Notes under the pieces: generated by a model
Seen by the model: only the letters and a program-made list of their open reading frames with translations
Databases searched by the model: none
What the model was told of the DNA's origin: nothing
Position numbers and translations under genes: made by a program
DNA from: Methanolinea sp.
GTDB lineage: Archaea; Halobacteriota; Methanomicrobia; Methanomicrobiales; Methanospirillaceae
Reading direction: 5' to 3'
Assembly (NCBI GenBank): GCA_029907345.1
Contig: JARYMB010000004.1
Coordinates: forward strand, 1 to 64,000
Length of the DNA stretch: 64,000 nucleotides
Part shown: positions 52,584-61,556 of the stretch, in pieces
Layout: each line of letters begins with the position of its first letter
How positions within the stretch are numbered: the stretch's first letter is position 1

Positions 52584-53269
52584 ACGGGTCCCCGGAGCAT
52601 GACCCCGTGATCGTGTTCCGGGACGTAATCAAGATTTACCCGCTGCCTGCCGGTGACGTCGTCGCGCTCGACCATGTCAGCATCACGGTTGAGCCGGGAG
52701 ACTTCATCGCCATCATGGGGCCGTCGGGCTCGGGCAAGTCGACGCTCCTCAACCTCATGGGCTGCCTGGACACTCCCACGTCGGGGTACCTCGAGATAAA
52801 GGACAGGGATGTCGGCTCCATGAACGATGATGAACTGACGATGCTGCGCAGGGACCATATCGGGTTCATCTTCCAGCAGTTCAACCTCATTCCCCTGCTC
52901 ACTGCGCTGGAGAACGTCCAGTACCCTCTCATCCTCAAGTCGGGGAGCAGGGATTGCACAGAACGCTGTATCGATATTCTCAGGGCAATGGATCTCGATC
53001 CCTCCCTGTATACCCATAAACCTGCCGAGCTCTCCGGAGGGCAGCAGCAGCGCGTGGCAATTGCCAGGGCTCTTGTCAACGATCCTGACATCCTCCTTGC
53101 AGACGAACCCACGGGAAACCTCGACACGAAGACAGGCTCGGCAATCATGGAGCTCCTCAGGGAACTGAACGAGAAGAGGAAAAAGACCATCATCATGGTG
53201 ACGCACGACCCGAACGTTGCCCGCTATGCCCACCGGACGATCAGGATCGTGGACGGGAGGATCACATGA
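52580..53269 (+). CDS. ABC transporter ATP-binding protein (MacB/LolD type)
   Basis: From ATG 52580, overlapping the previous stop, this 229-residue ATPase has Walker [16 protein letters not shown], the Q-loop [18 protein letters not shown], the signature [16 protein letters not shown] and Walker [13 protein letters not shown]. The H-loop is [12 protein letters not shown]. The MacB/LolD family drives lipoprotein or peptide export by mechanotransmission. The permease follows 71 bp later. Confidence 0.93.
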   Translation: MNGSPEHDPVIVFRDVIKIYPLPAGDVVALDHVSITVEPGDFIAIMGPSGSGKSTLLNLMGCLDTPTSGYLEIKDRDVGSMNDDELTMLRRDHIGFIFQQFNLIPLLTALENVQYPLILKSGSRDCTERCIDILRAMDLDPSLYTHKPAELSGGQQQRVAIARALVNDPDILLADEPTGNLDTKTGSAIMELLRELNEKRKKTIIMVTHDPNVARYAHRTIRIVDGRIT

Positions 53270-53340
53270 GGGGCAGGCAGGAAGGGAAATCGTGTCAACG
53301 ACCCCGGTCTCTGCAGGGCGGGAGCAGGTGAAGGGGGACA

Positions 53341-54507
53341 ATGCAGACCACCCTGTTCTTTGAATTTGCAAAACGGAACGTGAGGCTTCACTGGCTCCGT
53401 TCGCTCCTTGCCATCATCGGGATCATCATCGGGGTGACGGCAATCGTCTCGATGGGTATCCTTGGAAACAGCCTTGTCCTGGCCATCTCGGACAGCCTGT
53501 CCACGGTGGGCGACAGCGTCATCGTGACGCCCCACGTCGGGGGCGGTACCTTTTCCATGGGCTCGGCGAGTGAACGCATTACGGAAAGGCAGCTTGAACA
53601 GATCAAGAGGGCCGTTGCCCCTGATATCACGATCCCGGTCTATTCCGGCAGCGCACGGATGAAGGTGGGGACAAAAGACACTGCCGGGGTGGTCTACGGC
53701 CTGCGTCCTGACGATATTCCTGTCCTGCTCGAAGTCGAACAGGGATCGTACCTCAGGGGAAGCTCGGGGGCAATGGCAGGTGCCCGGTTTGCAAAGGAAA
53801 ACGACCTCAGGGTCGGCTCGCGCATCACCATCAAGGACAAGGGCACACTCCGGGTGGTCGGTATCCTCAAGGAGAGGGGCATGGGTTTTGACATCAACCC
53901 TGACTACGGCATCGTCGTCGAGGACAAGTGGTACCAGCAGGCATACGGGCAGAAAGACTACGACATGGTCATCGTCAAGGTCAGGGACATCTCCCGGATC
54001 GGGGAGACCAAGGAGGTCATCGAGAAGCAGTTGAACCGCCGCGAGACCGTTGTCGACGTCATCGATACGAAGGCAATCCTCGAGACTATCCTGGACACAT
54101 TCGGGCGGATTTCCACATTCACCACGGCTATTGGCGGGATATCCCTGATAGTGGCCGGTGTGAGCATTCTCAACATCATGATGATGTCCGTGACCGAGAG
54201 GATCAGGGAGATAGGGGTGTTGCGGAGCATCGGGACACTCCGGAAAGAAGTGATGTCCATGTTCCTCTTCGAGGCCCTCATCCTCGGTATCATCGGGAGC
54301 CTGATCGGGGGCGTGCTGAGCATCATCGGTGGCTACGCGGTCAGCCTCCTGATGCTCCGGACATCGGAGTATCTCTTCGTCCCGTCGAGCATGGTCTACG
54401 TGTTTTACGGCGTCGCGTTTGGAATCGGAACAAGTCTCCTTTCCGGGCTGTATCCTGCCTGGAAAGCATCGAACCTCAACCCGATCGAAGCACTGCGGCA
54501 CGAGTGA
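53341..54507 (+). CDS. ABC transporter permease (MacB/FtsX type)
   Basis: This 388-residue permease has an N-terminal membrane helix (about 20-45, LLAIIGIIIGVTAIVSMGILG), a large outer MacB_PCD domain (about 48-240) and three C-terminal membrane helices. The C-terminal FtsX domain shows VAGVSILNIMMMSVTERIREIGVLRSIG near 275-302 and the last helix ends SGLYPAWKASNLNPIEALRHE. The layout is that of MacB/FtsX-type permeases. It should work with the preceding ATPase and COG1361 protein. Confidence 0.92.
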   Translation: MQTTLFFEFAKRNVRLHWLRSLLAIIGIIIGVTAIVSMGILGNSLVLAISDSLSTVGDSVIVTPHVGGGTFSMGSASERITERQLEQIKRAVAPDITIPVYSGSARMKVGTKDTAGVVYGLRPDDIPVLLEVEQGSYLRGSSGAMAGARFAKENDLRVGSRITIKDKGTLRVVGILKERGMGFDINPDYGIVVEDKWYQQAYGQKDYDMVIVKVRDISRIGETKEVIEKQLNRRETVVDVIDTKAILETILDTFGRISTFTTAIGGISLIVAGVSILNIMMMSVTERIREIGVLRSIGTLRKEVMSMFLFEALILGIIGSLIGGVLSIIGGYAVSLLMLRTSEYLFVPSSMVYVFYGVAFGIGTSLLSGLYPAWKASNLNPIEALRHE

Positions 54508-54523
54508 ACAACCACGGGGAAAA

Positions 54524-54808
54524 TCACCCCCGTTCTTCCGTTACGGTAACCCCCGGAAGGAAAGGCTGTGAACCCCGCGCCGGTCTGAATGCATCCCTGA
54601 TGAGCCGGGGTACATCCCTGTCCGCAATCGATGGATCCAGTCTATACACCAGGACCGTGTCATCTTCGAGCATCACGAGGGCGACAGGGGTCAAGCTCCC
54701 CGTGCACCCCGATTCCCATCGTGCCGCTGTTCGCCTGCTGACAAGGAAGAACGACCGGTCCCCGATACGCACGGCAGGGGCTGCCTGGTATGTGCAGGAA
54801 AAGGTCAC
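54524..54808 (-). CDS. Small hypothetical protein of the GerW/DUF2953 cluster
   Basis: I do not recognise this 94-residue protein. It has no membrane segment. The centre reads LTPVALVMLEDDTVLVYRLDPSIADRDVPRLIRDAF, suggesting a small alpha/beta domain. Its start overlaps the stop of the DUF2953 gene by 4 bp, so it is translationally coupled. Guilt by association suggests the same envelope process. The coupling supports its being real despite the small size. Confidence 0.6.
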   Translation of the reverse strand: MTFSCTYQAAPAVRIGDRSFFLVSRRTAARWESGCTGSLTPVALVMLEDDTVLVYRLDPSIADRDVPRLIRDAFRPARGSQPFLPGVTVTEERG

Positions 54809-55464
54809 GATTCCCCCCTCCCTCCCCCGGAGGGACGGGAAAAAATTCCTAATTCTCCAAGTAGCCGCATCGCGTATACAGGGAGCGTGAGAGGGTACCG
54901 CACAAGGACGTCGGCATCGAGGCCTCCCTCGAACCGCTCCCGGGAAAAGTCAGGAGTCACCACAATGGAGACAGAGGGAGCATTAGCACAGATGATTGAC
55001 TTTGCCGCCCAGTAACAGCCGTAGAAAATTCCCGTTTCGGCAGGGCTTCCCAGGCCTATCTCCGCCCTGCAATGGAGGTGGCGGATGGAGAGCGAACGGA
55101 CGATGCGGCGAAAAAGGTCGATGGATTCCGGGAGATGGGAGAGCACTCCCGTAACAAGCCGGATCGGGGACGGGCCGCCCCCGGTCCCAAAGACCGGGCG
55201 CTTTATGGGGCGCCGCGTCACGAAACGCCCGAACGGTGTTCTGACAGGGATCCCGAGAACGACAGCAGAAAGATCCCCTTCCTGCAAAGGAAACCGGCTC
55301 CTGATCCCCATGCCCAGCCACGTGACAGAGAAAAACCCCCTGTTCCCGGAACTGCCGAACCCGACCAGTACCCTGATACGGAGGGGTACTGCACAGATGG
55401 CGGTCCCGAGGAGGGCGGTTGCGATGATTATGACCAGTCCGAGGAGGGCAGGAGAGGTCTCCAT
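54805..55464 (-). CDS. DUF2953 family membrane protein
   Basis: This 219-residue protein has an N-terminal membrane helix (about 8-30, LGLVIIIATALLGTAICAVPL), then an outer region with RHLHCRAEIGLGSPAETGIFYGCYWAAKSI near 133-163 and IVVTPDFSRERFEGGLDADVLVRYPLTLPVY near 170. The HCRAEIGLGSPAETG block identifies DUF2953, which in Bacillus is YtfI beside YtfJ/GerW. The same neighbour (GerW) lies 20 bp upstream. The function is unknown. Confidence 0.82.
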   Translation of the reverse strand: METSPALLGLVIIIATALLGTAICAVPLRIRVLVGFGSSGNRGFFSVTWLGMGIRSRFPLQEGDLSAVVLGIPVRTPFGRFVTRRPIKRPVFGTGGGPSPIRLVTGVLSHLPESIDLFRRIVRSLSIRHLHCRAEIGLGSPAETGIFYGCYWAAKSIICANAPSVSIVVTPDFSRERFEGGLDADVLVRYPLTLPVYAMRLLGELGIFSRPSGGGRGES

Positions 55465-55484
55465 GGGAAATTACCCGGCCCTTT

Positions 55485-55868
55485 TCACTCTTTTGGCTCC
55501 GGAACTTTCGATTCTGACATGGCTTTAATGGCCTTAATGACCTGGGGGGCCAGCGACTCGGAGAGTGCCGTGATGATCTGGGCCACCGGGTTATCGCGGT
55601 GCAGCGAGAGCACCTGGATGCCGTCGGGCCCCCTGATGTCCTTGTAAACCAGCACGAGTGCGACAGGAGCTATTTTTCCGCCGCCTCCGCTCCCTTCGCC
55701 CTCGCCCTCTTTTCCCTTTCCTCCCCCGGCACCAAAGCCAAAACCGAATTCTGTCACGGCGATGACGGCCTTGTCCCCGAGGTCAACGGTGTCCCCGATG
55801 ACATGGGCCGGTGAGAGGAGCCGGTCCAGCTCGTCAGCACACAATTTGAGCATCTGCTCGCCTGTCAT
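55485..55868 (-). CDS. GerW (YtfJ) family protein
   Basis: This 127-residue protein has the YtfJ layout: a small domain with VIGDTVDLGDKAVIAVTEFGFGFGAGGGKGKEGEGEGSGGGGK in the middle, a flexible glycine/charge-rich loop, then IAPVALVLVYKDIRGPDGIQVL. In Bacillus, GerW is a spore protein, but homologues occur in archaea that do not sporulate. Its neighbour is DUF2953, the same pairing as ytfI-ytfJ. The shared order argues for a conserved non-spore role. Confidence 0.85.
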   Translation of the reverse strand: MTGEQMLKLCADELDRLLSPAHVIGDTVDLGDKAVIAVTEFGFGFGAGGGKGKEGEGEGSGGGGKIAPVALVLVYKDIRGPDGIQVLSLHRDNPVAQIITALSESLAPQVIKAIKAMSESKVPEPKE

Positions 55869-56042
55869 GGATCTGTAGTCACCTTGAACCAGTCATACGA
55901 CAGGCCCGGTTAAGTAGTCTCCCATGAGTTGCAGAAAAAGTGTCCGCGGATGTCTCGCAGGAACAGGTGTTCCGTGGTGCACGGGGAGGAAAACAGACAT
56001 GGCGGGAAAAAGAGTGAGACATCCGGAGTTTTTCCTCCCTTC

Positions 56043-57473
56043 CTACCGCCCAATATAGAGGGTCTTTGTCCTCGTGTAGGAGAGGAGGGCCTGCGATCCG
56101 TTCTCGCGGCCCAGTCCCGAGGCCTTGACACCTCCAAACGGTATCTCGGGCGGAAGGGTGAGGTGACGGTTCACCCAGACCACACCGGCATCCACGCGGG
56201 CAAAGACCTCGCGGGCGACAGAGATGTCCCTTGTCCAGATCGAAGCGCCGAGTCCGTACCTGGTCTCGTTTGCATGCCGGATAGCAGTATCCAGGTCATC
56301 AAAGCACATCACGGGAAGAACGGGGCCAAAGATCTCCTTCCTGAGGAGTGCAGACTCGGGGTGCACGTCTTTGACAACCGTCGGTGCAAAGAAAGAGCCC
56401 CTGTCATAGGCAGGACCGTGGAGCGGCTCTCCCCCCGCCAGGATGGTCCCCTCTCCCTTGCGTTTGAAATCCTCCATGAACCTCCTGATCTCATCGCGCT
56501 GCCCCGGACCGCAAAGGGGCCCCATATCGATCCCTTCGTCGAGGCCGTTTCCAACCCTGAGTCTTTCTACCCGCGCACACAGCTTTCGGAGGAATTCGCC
56601 AATTATTGCCTCATGGACAAAAAGGCGCTTGACGGCGGTACAGGTCTGCCCGGCGTTGTAGAAACGCCCTTTCACGGCTCCTGCGACTGCACTCTCGATA
56701 TCCGCGTCCTTCCAGACGATCATCGGGTCGGATCCTCCAAGCTCCAGTGTGAGATCCTTAAAAGAGCCTGCTCCAAGTTCCTGCACGCGCAGTCCTGTCT
56801 CCACGTTTCCGGTGAAGGAGACCCTGCTGATACGGGGGTGGCGCACGATACCTTCACCCACGACATCCCCTATCCCCGTCACGACGTTGAGGACGCCGGG
56901 GGGGAGCCCGGCCTCTTCGAGGGTGCGGGCCAGGACACAGTCTGTCAGGGGAGTCCTCGAGGCAGGTTTGAGGACGAGAGTGTTGCCGGCAAGGAGGGCG
57001 GGGGCGGTCTTCCATGCCATCAGGAGGGCCGGCATGTTCCAGGGGATGATCGCACCGCAGACGCCGAGGGGCTCCCGCGTGACGATGGCATCGCCAGCCG
57101 GGCCGAGCGAAATGTATTCCCCCTGAAACGTGCCCGCAATCCCTGCGTAATACTCGAGAACGTTGGCAAAACCCCGGACTTCGTCGGCAGATTCCCGGAG
57201 GGGTTTTCCCTGTTCCAGGGTCAGGAGGCGGGAAATGTCCCTGTACCGTTCCCGCACGAGCGATGCACCCCGGAGGAGGATGGAACCCCTCTCGCGTGCC
57301 GTCCGTGAAGCCCACGCGGGAAATGCATCCTCGGCTGCCCTGACGGCATCATCGACCTCGTAGAGAGTTCCCTCAGGGACACGATCGATCTCCTCGCCGG
57401 TGGCCGGGTTCACGACCGGCATCCACCGGTCGTCGGCGCCGGCTACATCCCTGCCGCCAATTCTCATGTGCAT
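56043..57473 (-). CDS. NAD(P)-dependent aldehyde dehydrogenase
   Basis: This 476-residue enzyme has the ALDH motifs: PLGVCGAIIPWNMPALLMAWKTAPALLAGNTLVLKPAS near 136-174, VSFTGNVETGLRV near 218, the general base Glu in LTLELGGSDPMI near 241 and the catalytic Cys in YNAGQTCTAVKRL near 273-285. The EIFGPVLPVMCFD stretch near 370 is also typical. It is closest to succinate-semialdehyde or lactaldehyde dehydrogenases. In methanogens lactaldehyde dehydrogenase (CofA) has been proposed to feed F420 side-chain synthesis; that role here is only a possibility. Confidence 0.88.
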   Translation of the reverse strand: MHMRIGGRDVAGADDRWMPVVNPATGEEIDRVPEGTLYEVDDAVRAAEDAFPAWASRTARERGSILLRGASLVRERYRDISRLLTLEQGKPLRESADEVRGFANVLEYYAGIAGTFQGEYISLGPAGDAIVTREPLGVCGAIIPWNMPALLMAWKTAPALLAGNTLVLKPASRTPLTDCVLARTLEEAGLPPGVLNVVTGIGDVVGEGIVRHPRISRVSFTGNVETGLRVQELGAGSFKDLTLELGGSDPMIVWKDADIESAVAGAVKGRFYNAGQTCTAVKRLFVHEAIIGEFLRKLCARVERLRVGNGLDEGIDMGPLCGPGQRDEIRRFMEDFKRKGEGTILAGGEPLHGPAYDRGSFFAPTVVKDVHPESALLRKEIFGPVLPVMCFDDLDTAIRHANETRYGLGASIWTRDISVAREVFARVDAGVVWVNRHLTLPPEIPFGGVKASGLGRENGSQALLSYTRTKTLYIGR

Positions 57474-57583
57474 GAAGCAAGGATCGAGACCTGACCCCTC
57501 TTATAATTGATCCCGATCCCCCGGGGTCCGGGGGACCCTGCGGGTTCGGCTGTCCCGCCCGGGACAAGTCCCCGAACGCCGGA

Positions 57584-57949
57584 TCAGTCCTGGTCGAGCA
57601 GTTCCTTCAGCCTGGATGCCATCTGCCTTACCTGTGCGTAGGGATCGGAGAGCAACACGTCAAGGGTTCCATTTGCCCCTGCGGAGAGGATATCGCGTCC
57701 ATAACCAGCCTTTGCCAGCCACGTGAGGGTATGGAGGGCCGGGATGCGTATCTTTTCATCCGCGTCGCGTGTGGCGGCAAGGAGGAGAGGGATACCTCCG
57801 TGGGAGACGAAGGCCGGAGCGGCGGTATCTGTCGAAGAAAGAAAGACGACAAGACGGGAGAGAAGTTTTCGCCTCGAAACGCGGTCATCACCCTCGATTG
57901 CCCTCTCGAGACCGCAGACGAGATCCCGTCCCTCTTTATTTGCAGTCAT
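57584..57949 (-). CDS. HEAT/ARM-repeat-like protein
   Basis: This 121-residue protein appears all-helical with alternating hydrophobic repeats, for example FVSHGGIPLLLAATRDADEKIRIPALHTLTWLAKAGY followed by LDVLLSDPYAQVRQMASRLKELL. The spacing suits two to three HEAT or armadillo units. Such proteins are adaptors; no partner is evident. It diverges from the phosphodiesterase gene by about 80 bp. Confidence 0.65.
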   Translation of the reverse strand: MTANKEGRDLVCGLERAIEGDDRVSRRKLLSRLVVFLSSTDTAAPAFVSHGGIPLLLAATRDADEKIRIPALHTLTWLAKAGYGRDILSAGANGTLDVLLSDPYAQVRQMASRLKELLDQD

Positions 57950-58031
57950 CTCCCATCTGTTCCCTGCCTGGAGAAATAAGGTTTTTTAATACTTCCGGCG
58001 CCAGTCTGATGAAAGAGAAGAAGAGGGTGGT

Positions 58032-58529
58032 ATGAGGATCGGTATCATGGGGGACACGCATGACCATATCCCCCATATCAGGAAGGCCGTGGAGGCCCTC
58101 ACCCGCGAAGGAGTCGAAATCGTGCTCCATACAGGCGATTTCATCGCGCCGTTCGTCATCCCGGAGATAGCGAGGGTGGGAGTGCCTGTCGTGGGAGTAT
58201 TCGGAAACAACGATGGTGACTGCCCCCTGCTCCTTGCCCGCTGCCGGGAGCAGGGCAACATGGAGATCCGGGGTTACTTTGCGGAACTGGAGTTGGATGG
58301 CCAGAAAATCGCGCTCCTGCACGGCCACGACAGGGAGAGGCTCTCGGGGTGCATGGAATGCGGGCTCTACGACCTCGTGGTATACGGGCATACCCACAGG
58401 AGCGCAATGACCCGGGTGGGAAAGAGCCTCTGCATAAACCCGGGGGAAGTCTGCGGTTACCTGACGGGAGACCCGGGTATTGCCCTCTACGAGACCAAAG
58501 ACCGGAAAGCCCGTCTGATCCACCTCTGA
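58032..58529 (+). CDS. YfcE/MJ0936-type metallophosphodiesterase
   Basis: This 165-residue calcineurin-like enzyme carries all five metal blocks: IMGDTHDHI, LHTGDFIAP, GVFGNNDGD, ALLHGHDRE and VVYGHTHRSAM. The ending CINPGEVCGYLTGDPGIALYE is typical of the YfcE/MJ0936 group. MJ0936 is active on several phosphodiesters in vitro with metals such as Ni2+ or Mn2+; the natural substrate is unknown. Confidence 0.9.
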   Translation: MRIGIMGDTHDHIPHIRKAVEALTREGVEIVLHTGDFIAPFVIPEIARVGVPVVGVFGNNDGDCPLLLARCREQGNMEIRGYFAELELDGQKIALLHGHDRERLSGCMECGLYDLVVYGHTHRSAMTRVGKSLCINPGEVCGYLTGDPGIALYETKDRKARLIHL

Positions 58530-58587
58530 TGGCTCAGACGGTGAGAAAACCTCCGGTTCTGGAAAAGGTCCACTCTCCGTGAAACGT

Positions 58588-59895
58588 TCAGCCGGCCATG
58601 GTGCGGAGGGCCTCTTCCATGCCCTGGAGTACCCTTTCGACCACGGCTGCAGGAACGCTGTCGCTGCAGAACCCGGACGTGAGGGTAAGGGTCTCCCCAA
58701 AAGTGCTTGCAGCAACAGAGAAACCCGGGGGATAGTCCACAGGGGGTACCAGAAAAGCCGATACTGCTCTTGCATCACCAAAGTCCGTGCAATCAGGAGG
58801 TATGATGCCGGTATTGGAGAAGAACGGGTTCTTGGGGTAGCCTTGCGTTCTGCTGGCCCCCGCGAGGTCCTCGAGAGATCCGCGGACGCTGGAAAGACCT
58901 CGTTCAAACCGCTCGTGCAGGCGAATCGCGGCACCGAGACCCGCACGGTGCCTCTTCTTCTCTTCCATCGCGCGGTGTGTCTCCCGGGCATGGGAGAGCG
59001 GAGAAAGGGACCTGTCTGCAGGGAGCCGGATCTCGAAGGCAACCGAGAGGTTTGCAACAGCGGGTATCGGCACGCCGGGCACAAGGCGGCGAAGGTCGAC
59101 AGAGGTGAGTACAGGGTATGTCCTTTTGTCGCTGTGGGGGATCTCCCTGCTGACGCTCTGGAAGAATGCCGAGAGGAGGAGATCGTTGATTGTCATTCCC
59201 TCCGACCGGGATAGCGAACGAACCCTTCGGAACAGATCAGGGCCTATCTTTCTCCATGTGTAGCAAGGAGACCGGCATTGCCCGGGGATGCAGGGGATCC
59301 CCCATTCCGCAGATGAATCGCCGCAAGCCCTGCGGGCCTTCTCCCGGTCCCCGGGGGAAAATGCCGAGAAGATGGGTGCATAGGATCGGTCACCGGGAAG
59401 AGTGCAGGGCCAAAAAGGAGCATTCATTCCCCGGGACTCCCGGTAGGAGCGGGCGATGCGGGCTGCGGTTTCCCTGACGCCGCAGGCATCGGACGCAGTG
59501 TGGTTGACAGAAAGAACGATTATATCTTCCCCGCCGCGGATGAGGGTGAGCCGCGCCTGCGGGCCGATCCGGGGATCGATCCTCTGGAGAAGGACATGCC
59601 GGAGGGTTATTTCCGGATCATCCTCGTGGACCATTGAGAAGAACGCGGCGGTGGAAAGCGACGGGATCTCCTCCCAGCAGGGGACAGGAGAATCGAGGAA
59701 CCGGGAGCGGAGCACGGGCTCGGTCGCAAGGGCTGACTGCATTGCACGCACGAGCCTTCCCTCGTCCAGCCTGCCACCAACAGTGATCACGAGGTGAATC
59801 ATCTGGTTCCATGTAGTGGAAAGGAGGAAGTCCCACTGGTCGTTGACAGGAGCGGGGAACGTCCTTCCGTGAAAATTTCCGGTCTCTCCAGGCAT
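58588..59895 (-). CDS. Stand-alone condensation-domain-like protein (COG4908 type)
   Basis: This 435-residue protein has the two-lobed layout of NRPS condensation and related acyltransferase domains. The catalytic motif is IVLSVNHTASDACGVRE near 125, matching HHxxxDG with Asn for the first His and Ala for Gly; the essential second His and the Asp are kept. VLTSVDLRRLVPG near 255 and FFSNTGIIPPDC near 355 fit the C-terminal lobe. No adenylation or carrier domain is nearby. COG4908-type proteins may join acyl or aminoacyl groups; the substrate is unknown. Confidence 0.72.
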   Translation of the reverse strand: MPGETGNFHGRTFPAPVNDQWDFLLSTTWNQMIHLVITVGGRLDEGRLVRAMQSALATEPVLRSRFLDSPVPCWEEIPSLSTAAFFSMVHEDDPEITLRHVLLQRIDPRIGPQARLTLIRGGEDIIVLSVNHTASDACGVRETAARIARSYRESRGMNAPFWPCTLPGDRSYAPIFSAFSPGDREKARRACGDSSAEWGIPCIPGQCRSPCYTWRKIGPDLFRRVRSLSRSEGMTINDLLLSAFFQSVSREIPHSDKRTYPVLTSVDLRRLVPGVPIPAVANLSVAFEIRLPADRSLSPLSHARETHRAMEEKKRHRAGLGAAIRLHERFERGLSSVRGSLEDLAGASRTQGYPKNPFFSNTGIIPPDCTDFGDARAVSAFLVPPVDYPPGFSVAASTFGETLTLTSGFCSDSVPAAVVERVLQGMEEALRTMAG

Positions 59896-60133
59896 TCTCC
59901 TCCATGTGCAGAGAGGAAAGGGATCCGAAAAGCTCCCTGCACGCTGCAGGCGGTAATTATCGAAGGGAAACGAGAAAAGATTTTGTGAACCCCGGCTTTT
60001 ATTTCCGGTTTTTTACCATTCCTTTTTGCCATGGTCCGGCAGGCCGGACGGGTGCTTTGGGTAATTCCGGGTGTATCATCCGCAATGATTCCGTACCATA
60101 ATATCCAGTAATAGACTTAGATATACAACAATG

Positions 60134-60146
60134 TATTTATTTATAC
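60134..60146 (+). promoter_or_regulatory. TATA box for trpB2
   Basis: tatttatttatac lies 18-30 bp before the ATG at 60164. Transcription would start at or near that codon, excluding the track's earlier start at 60131. Confidence 0.6.
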
Positions 60147-60163
60147 AAAATCCATTCTTCATT

Positions 60164-61528
60164 ATGAAGACGAAGATCCTCCTTGACGAAGACCAGATGC
60201 CACGGCAGTGGTACAACATTCTCCCTGACCTGCCTTCGCCACTCGATCCCCCCCTGCACCCGGGGACCGGAAAACCGCTCGTCCCTGATGACCTCAAGCC
60301 CATCTTCCCGATGGAGCTCATCCGGCAGGAGATGAGCGATCGGAAATTCATCGGGATTCCTTCCGAGGTCAGGGATATACTCCTTCTCTGGAGACCGACC
60401 CCCCTTTTCCGGGCGCACCGGCTCGAAAAACACCTTGGAACTCCGGCACATATTTATTACAAGTACGAAGGGGTGAGCCCTCCCGGAAGCCACAAGCCAA
60501 ACACCGCTGTTGCCCAGGCGTACTACAACATGAAGGAGGGCATCCAGCGGATAGCGACCGAGACCGGTGCGGGCCAGTGGGGGTCGGCACTTGCATTCGC
60601 GACCCAGCTGTTCGGTCTTGCCTGCACGATCTACATGGTCCGTTCCAGTTATGCCCAGAAACCCTACCGCAAATCCATGATGCAGGTCTGGGGGGCCGAA
60701 TGCATCCCGAGCCCGAGCACCAGGACAAAGGCGGGTCAGGCGGTGCTCGAGAGGGATCCGCAGACGACAGGGAGCCTTGGTATTGCAATCTCCGAGGCCG
60801 TCGAGGATGCAGCGACACATCCCGACACCAACTATTCCCTGGGATCTGTCCTGAACCACGTCTGCCTCCACCAGACCGTAATCGGCCAGGAATGCAGGGA
60901 ACAGCTTGCCTCCGTTGATGAATACCCCGACGTTGTGATCGGGTGCGTGGGAGGAGGATCGAACTTTGCGGGTATTTCTTTCCCGTTTGCGGGTGACAAG
61001 CTGAAGGGAAAGAGAAAGGACCTGGACATCATCGCCGTGGAACCGGCGTCGTGCCCGACTCTCACGAAGGGGCTCTACACGTATGACTATGGGGACGTGG
61101 CGGGTCTCACTCCCCTCCTCAAGATGTTCACGCTCGGTCATGACTTTGTCCCTCCATCCATCCATGCGGGCGGACTCCGGTACCACGGAGACTCCCCCAT
61201 CGTCTCGCGCCTGGTGCACGACGGCGTCATGAGGGCAGTCTCGTACCACCAGAGCGAGGTCTTTGATGCAGCCCAGACCTTTGCCCGCACGGAGGGAATC
61301 ATCGTCGCGCCCGAGACATCGCATGCCGTGAAGGCTGCAATCGACGAGGCGCTCGCATGCAGGAGGAATGGCCAGACAAAGACGATCCTCTTCAACTGCT
61401 CGGGACACGGGAACTTCGATATGTCCGCGTACGATGCGTATTATGCGGGGCAGCTCGTGGATTACGAGTATCCCGACAAGCTTATCCGGGAGGCACTCTC
61501 CCGTATCCCCAGGGTCCCCGGGACATGA
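60164..61528 (+). CDS. trpB2: Tryptophan synthase beta chain-like protein TrpB2
   Basis: From ATG 60164 the protein has 454 residues. It is longer than TrpB1 and has the TrpB2 opening [21 protein letters not shown]. The PLP Lys lies in [19 protein letters not shown] near 110, and [13 protein letters not shown] near 138 and [19 protein letters not shown] near 262 are conserved. TrpB2 enzymes make tryptophan from indole and serine and often work without TrpA; some archaea use them to salvage indole. No other trp gene is nearby, which fits that view. Confidence 0.93.
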   Translation: MKTKILLDEDQMPRQWYNILPDLPSPLDPPLHPGTGKPLVPDDLKPIFPMELIRQEMSDRKFIGIPSEVRDILLLWRPTPLFRAHRLEKHLGTPAHIYYKYEGVSPPGSHKPNTAVAQAYYNMKEGIQRIATETGAGQWGSALAFATQLFGLACTIYMVRSSYAQKPYRKSMMQVWGAECIPSPSTRTKAGQAVLERDPQTTGSLGIAISEAVEDAATHPDTNYSLGSVLNHVCLHQTVIGQECREQLASVDEYPDVVIGCVGGGSNFAGISFPFAGDKLKGKRKDLDIIAVEPASCPTLTKGLYTYDYGDVAGLTPLLKMFTLGHDFVPPSIHAGGLRYHGDSPIVSRLVHDGVMRAVSYHQSEVFDAAQTFARTEGIIVAPETSHAVKAAIDEALACRRNGQTKTILFNCSGHGNFDMSAYDAYYAGQLVDYEYPDKLIREALSRIPRVPGT

Positions 61529-61556
61529 AAAGAGAGGAGCGAAGCATCCGGGCGGC

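Noticed and set aside
53224-54501. 425-codon minus-strand ORF
   Set aside because: It is antisense to the ABC permease and has no protein-like composition (Asp/His-rich shadow).
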